A stretch of DNA of 64,000 nucleotides from Liolophura sinensis (lineage: Eukaryota > Mollusca > Polyplacophora > Chitonida > Chitonidae). Each line of letters starts with the position of its first letter. Position 1 is the first letter of the stretch. The stretch covers positions 25,037,385 to 25,101,384 of the forward strand of contig NC_088295.1 in NCBI RefSeq assembly GCF_032854445.1, written 5' to 3'. This document shows, in pieces, positions 62,591-64,000 of this stretch. The notes beneath the pieces are model-generated. The model was not told the origin of the DNA and ran no database searches. It was given only the letters and a program-made list of their open reading frames with translations. A program made the position numbers and the translations under genes.

Positions 62591-64000
62591 TGACAGAACC
62601 TGTCCTTTACCAAATACAGTGCAACCTTACGGGATATAGTCCGTCATACGCGACTTTGTCAAAGGCTTTAGTTTTGAGTCACGGATGAGGCTTTATACTT
62701 ATGGGAAATCACCAGAATTATGGAACCACTAGACGAGAAAAAATGGTCGACATTTTAGACCACCATTACCAATCGAAACAGAAAACATCCCCGTAAACAG
62801 CCTGAAGAAATGTGATTAAAACTTCGTCCAAGGTTTTGTTTCCAAGACTGTTAAGGCAATAAGAACTTTACGTCTTTTTAAACCGGACTACGATCGAACT
62901 CATTTTTCTGGTACTAGCCTACTCCATGCAGAAATCATTATCCCCTCGGCAAACGATGGCCCTAGATATATAGGCCTATATTTACTTTGTTCTTCACAAC
63001 ATGATGAGTACACTCACGATGCCTCTTAAAGTAGGCATTCTGTGACGTACTGAGGAATCAAACAGCCCTGCTTCGTGGTTGTACCGAACTTCAAATAATT
63101 AATTTTGATTGGAGCACATGCTAATGACTAAGGTGGCTTTCATAGTTTTGGAGACGTCGGTCATACCTATCCTTGAGTGGAAAGTCTAACGACATGTGCA
63201 GAGGTTAGCATCCATCCCAGAAGATCACCGGAAAATAGCCGGTATATATGACAGGTGATCTTTCACTGACTGGGACCACACTGTTTCTTTCTCAGTGTGT
63301 GGCATGGCTAAACGACAAATAGTTTAAGCATGGCCAACATGTTTGAAAAGCTCTTGTAAATACTCAACAGGACGGCACAAATTCTGTAGTTCTTCCAAAT
63401 TGAATTCAAGTAGACATACTTGATCAACTGATCAACATATTAAGAAACATACGGGCCTCTGATCAACTAAGACATAACGACATAGGCCTCTGATCAACAA
63501 GGACACAAAGACATACAAAGAAAGACCAAAGGCTGTGCCTGTCTTGTCAAGCATCTGCCAAAGAATAGGCGTTTACTCCAGGAACATAGGTTTCCAGAAA
63601 ACTGACCGCCATCAAAAAACTGGAATTGCTTGATCACAGCATCACATTAAATAACATCTTCAAATAAATTACATAAAACTTATTTTCAGTATTTATCCGA
63701 TTCTGGACATGTTGCTGTTGTCGGACCTGACGCATAGGTTATGGTCGTCTGACGACTTCTGCCCGTTGGATTTTTTTGGAAAAAATATAAATATGCGCCT
63801 GGGATCTGTAGCATTCACAGAGTACATGTTGTGTGTATGAACTGCGCTGTAAAACAATTTTCGTTATATCGCTGGCATATGATGTAATTTAAGTATGTCA
63901 TTTTCCTGTAAAATTAATGATAATGGATCACAATGGTAATAGGAATTACCTGCAATTATGCCATGCTATGCAAAACATGTCGACATTCACGTGGTATTCG
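62591..64000. other. non-coding stretch to window end
   Basis: A degenerate repeat of GATCAACT / GACATA words lies at 63418-63515 (for example GGCCTCTGATCAACTAAGAC and GGCCTCTGATCAACAAGGAC). No gene recognised. Confidence 0.5.

Overview
The window reads as AT-rich nuclear DNA from an animal, most likely a mollusc. Two observations point that way. At least ten copies of a tRNA-derived SINE share a 3' part ending in a 'ACGCCGTACTCAAGAATATT'-type motif followed by an (AAATA)n-like tail. A second SINE family has a tail rich in 'CACTCACTCACT' and a 'TTTAACGTCGTACTCAACAA'-type segment. Elements of this style are familiar to me from bivalve and gastropod genomes, but the exact species cannot be read from the sequence. 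Nothing looks prokaryotic: there are no operons and no long open frames outside tandem repeats.

Coding content is very thin. No complete gene can be assembled. There are exon-like pieces only, called from an open frame plus splice signals: a possible first coding exon at 5946-6023 (+); a cluster of minus-strand pieces between 10605 and 18501, the best being a terminal-type exon of about 86 codons at 10605-10866; a plus-strand pair at 35192-35313 and 36313-36470; and weaker pieces at 4620-4829 (-), 46103-46198 (-) and 57134-57283 (+). These would fit introns and flanks of long-intron genes. No protein family could be recognised in any of them.

The left half (1-50 kb) is otherwise non-coding DNA with scattered SINEs (several with visible target-site duplications), a 16-bp tandem array (38.1 kb), a 26-bp array (42.3 kb), a MITE-like element (25.9 kb) and guanine runs (16.1 and 17.3 kb).

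The right part (51-62.6 kb) is the most structured. A segment of about 4.6-5 kb is present twice in direct orientation (A about 51020-55650, B about 57640-62590) and has diverged to roughly 70-80% identity. Each copy carries a different large minisatellite that the other lacks: a 31-bp array in A and a 28-bp array in B. B also carries a full-length SINE of the second family. Inside the duplication one ungapped 131-bp block (51178-51308 and 57774-57904) differs at only 5 positions, while both flanks differ at about one base in four. In both copies that block is open in a single minus-strand frame. Selection on an exon, or a short gene-conversion tract, would explain it. This is the most unusual thing in the window.
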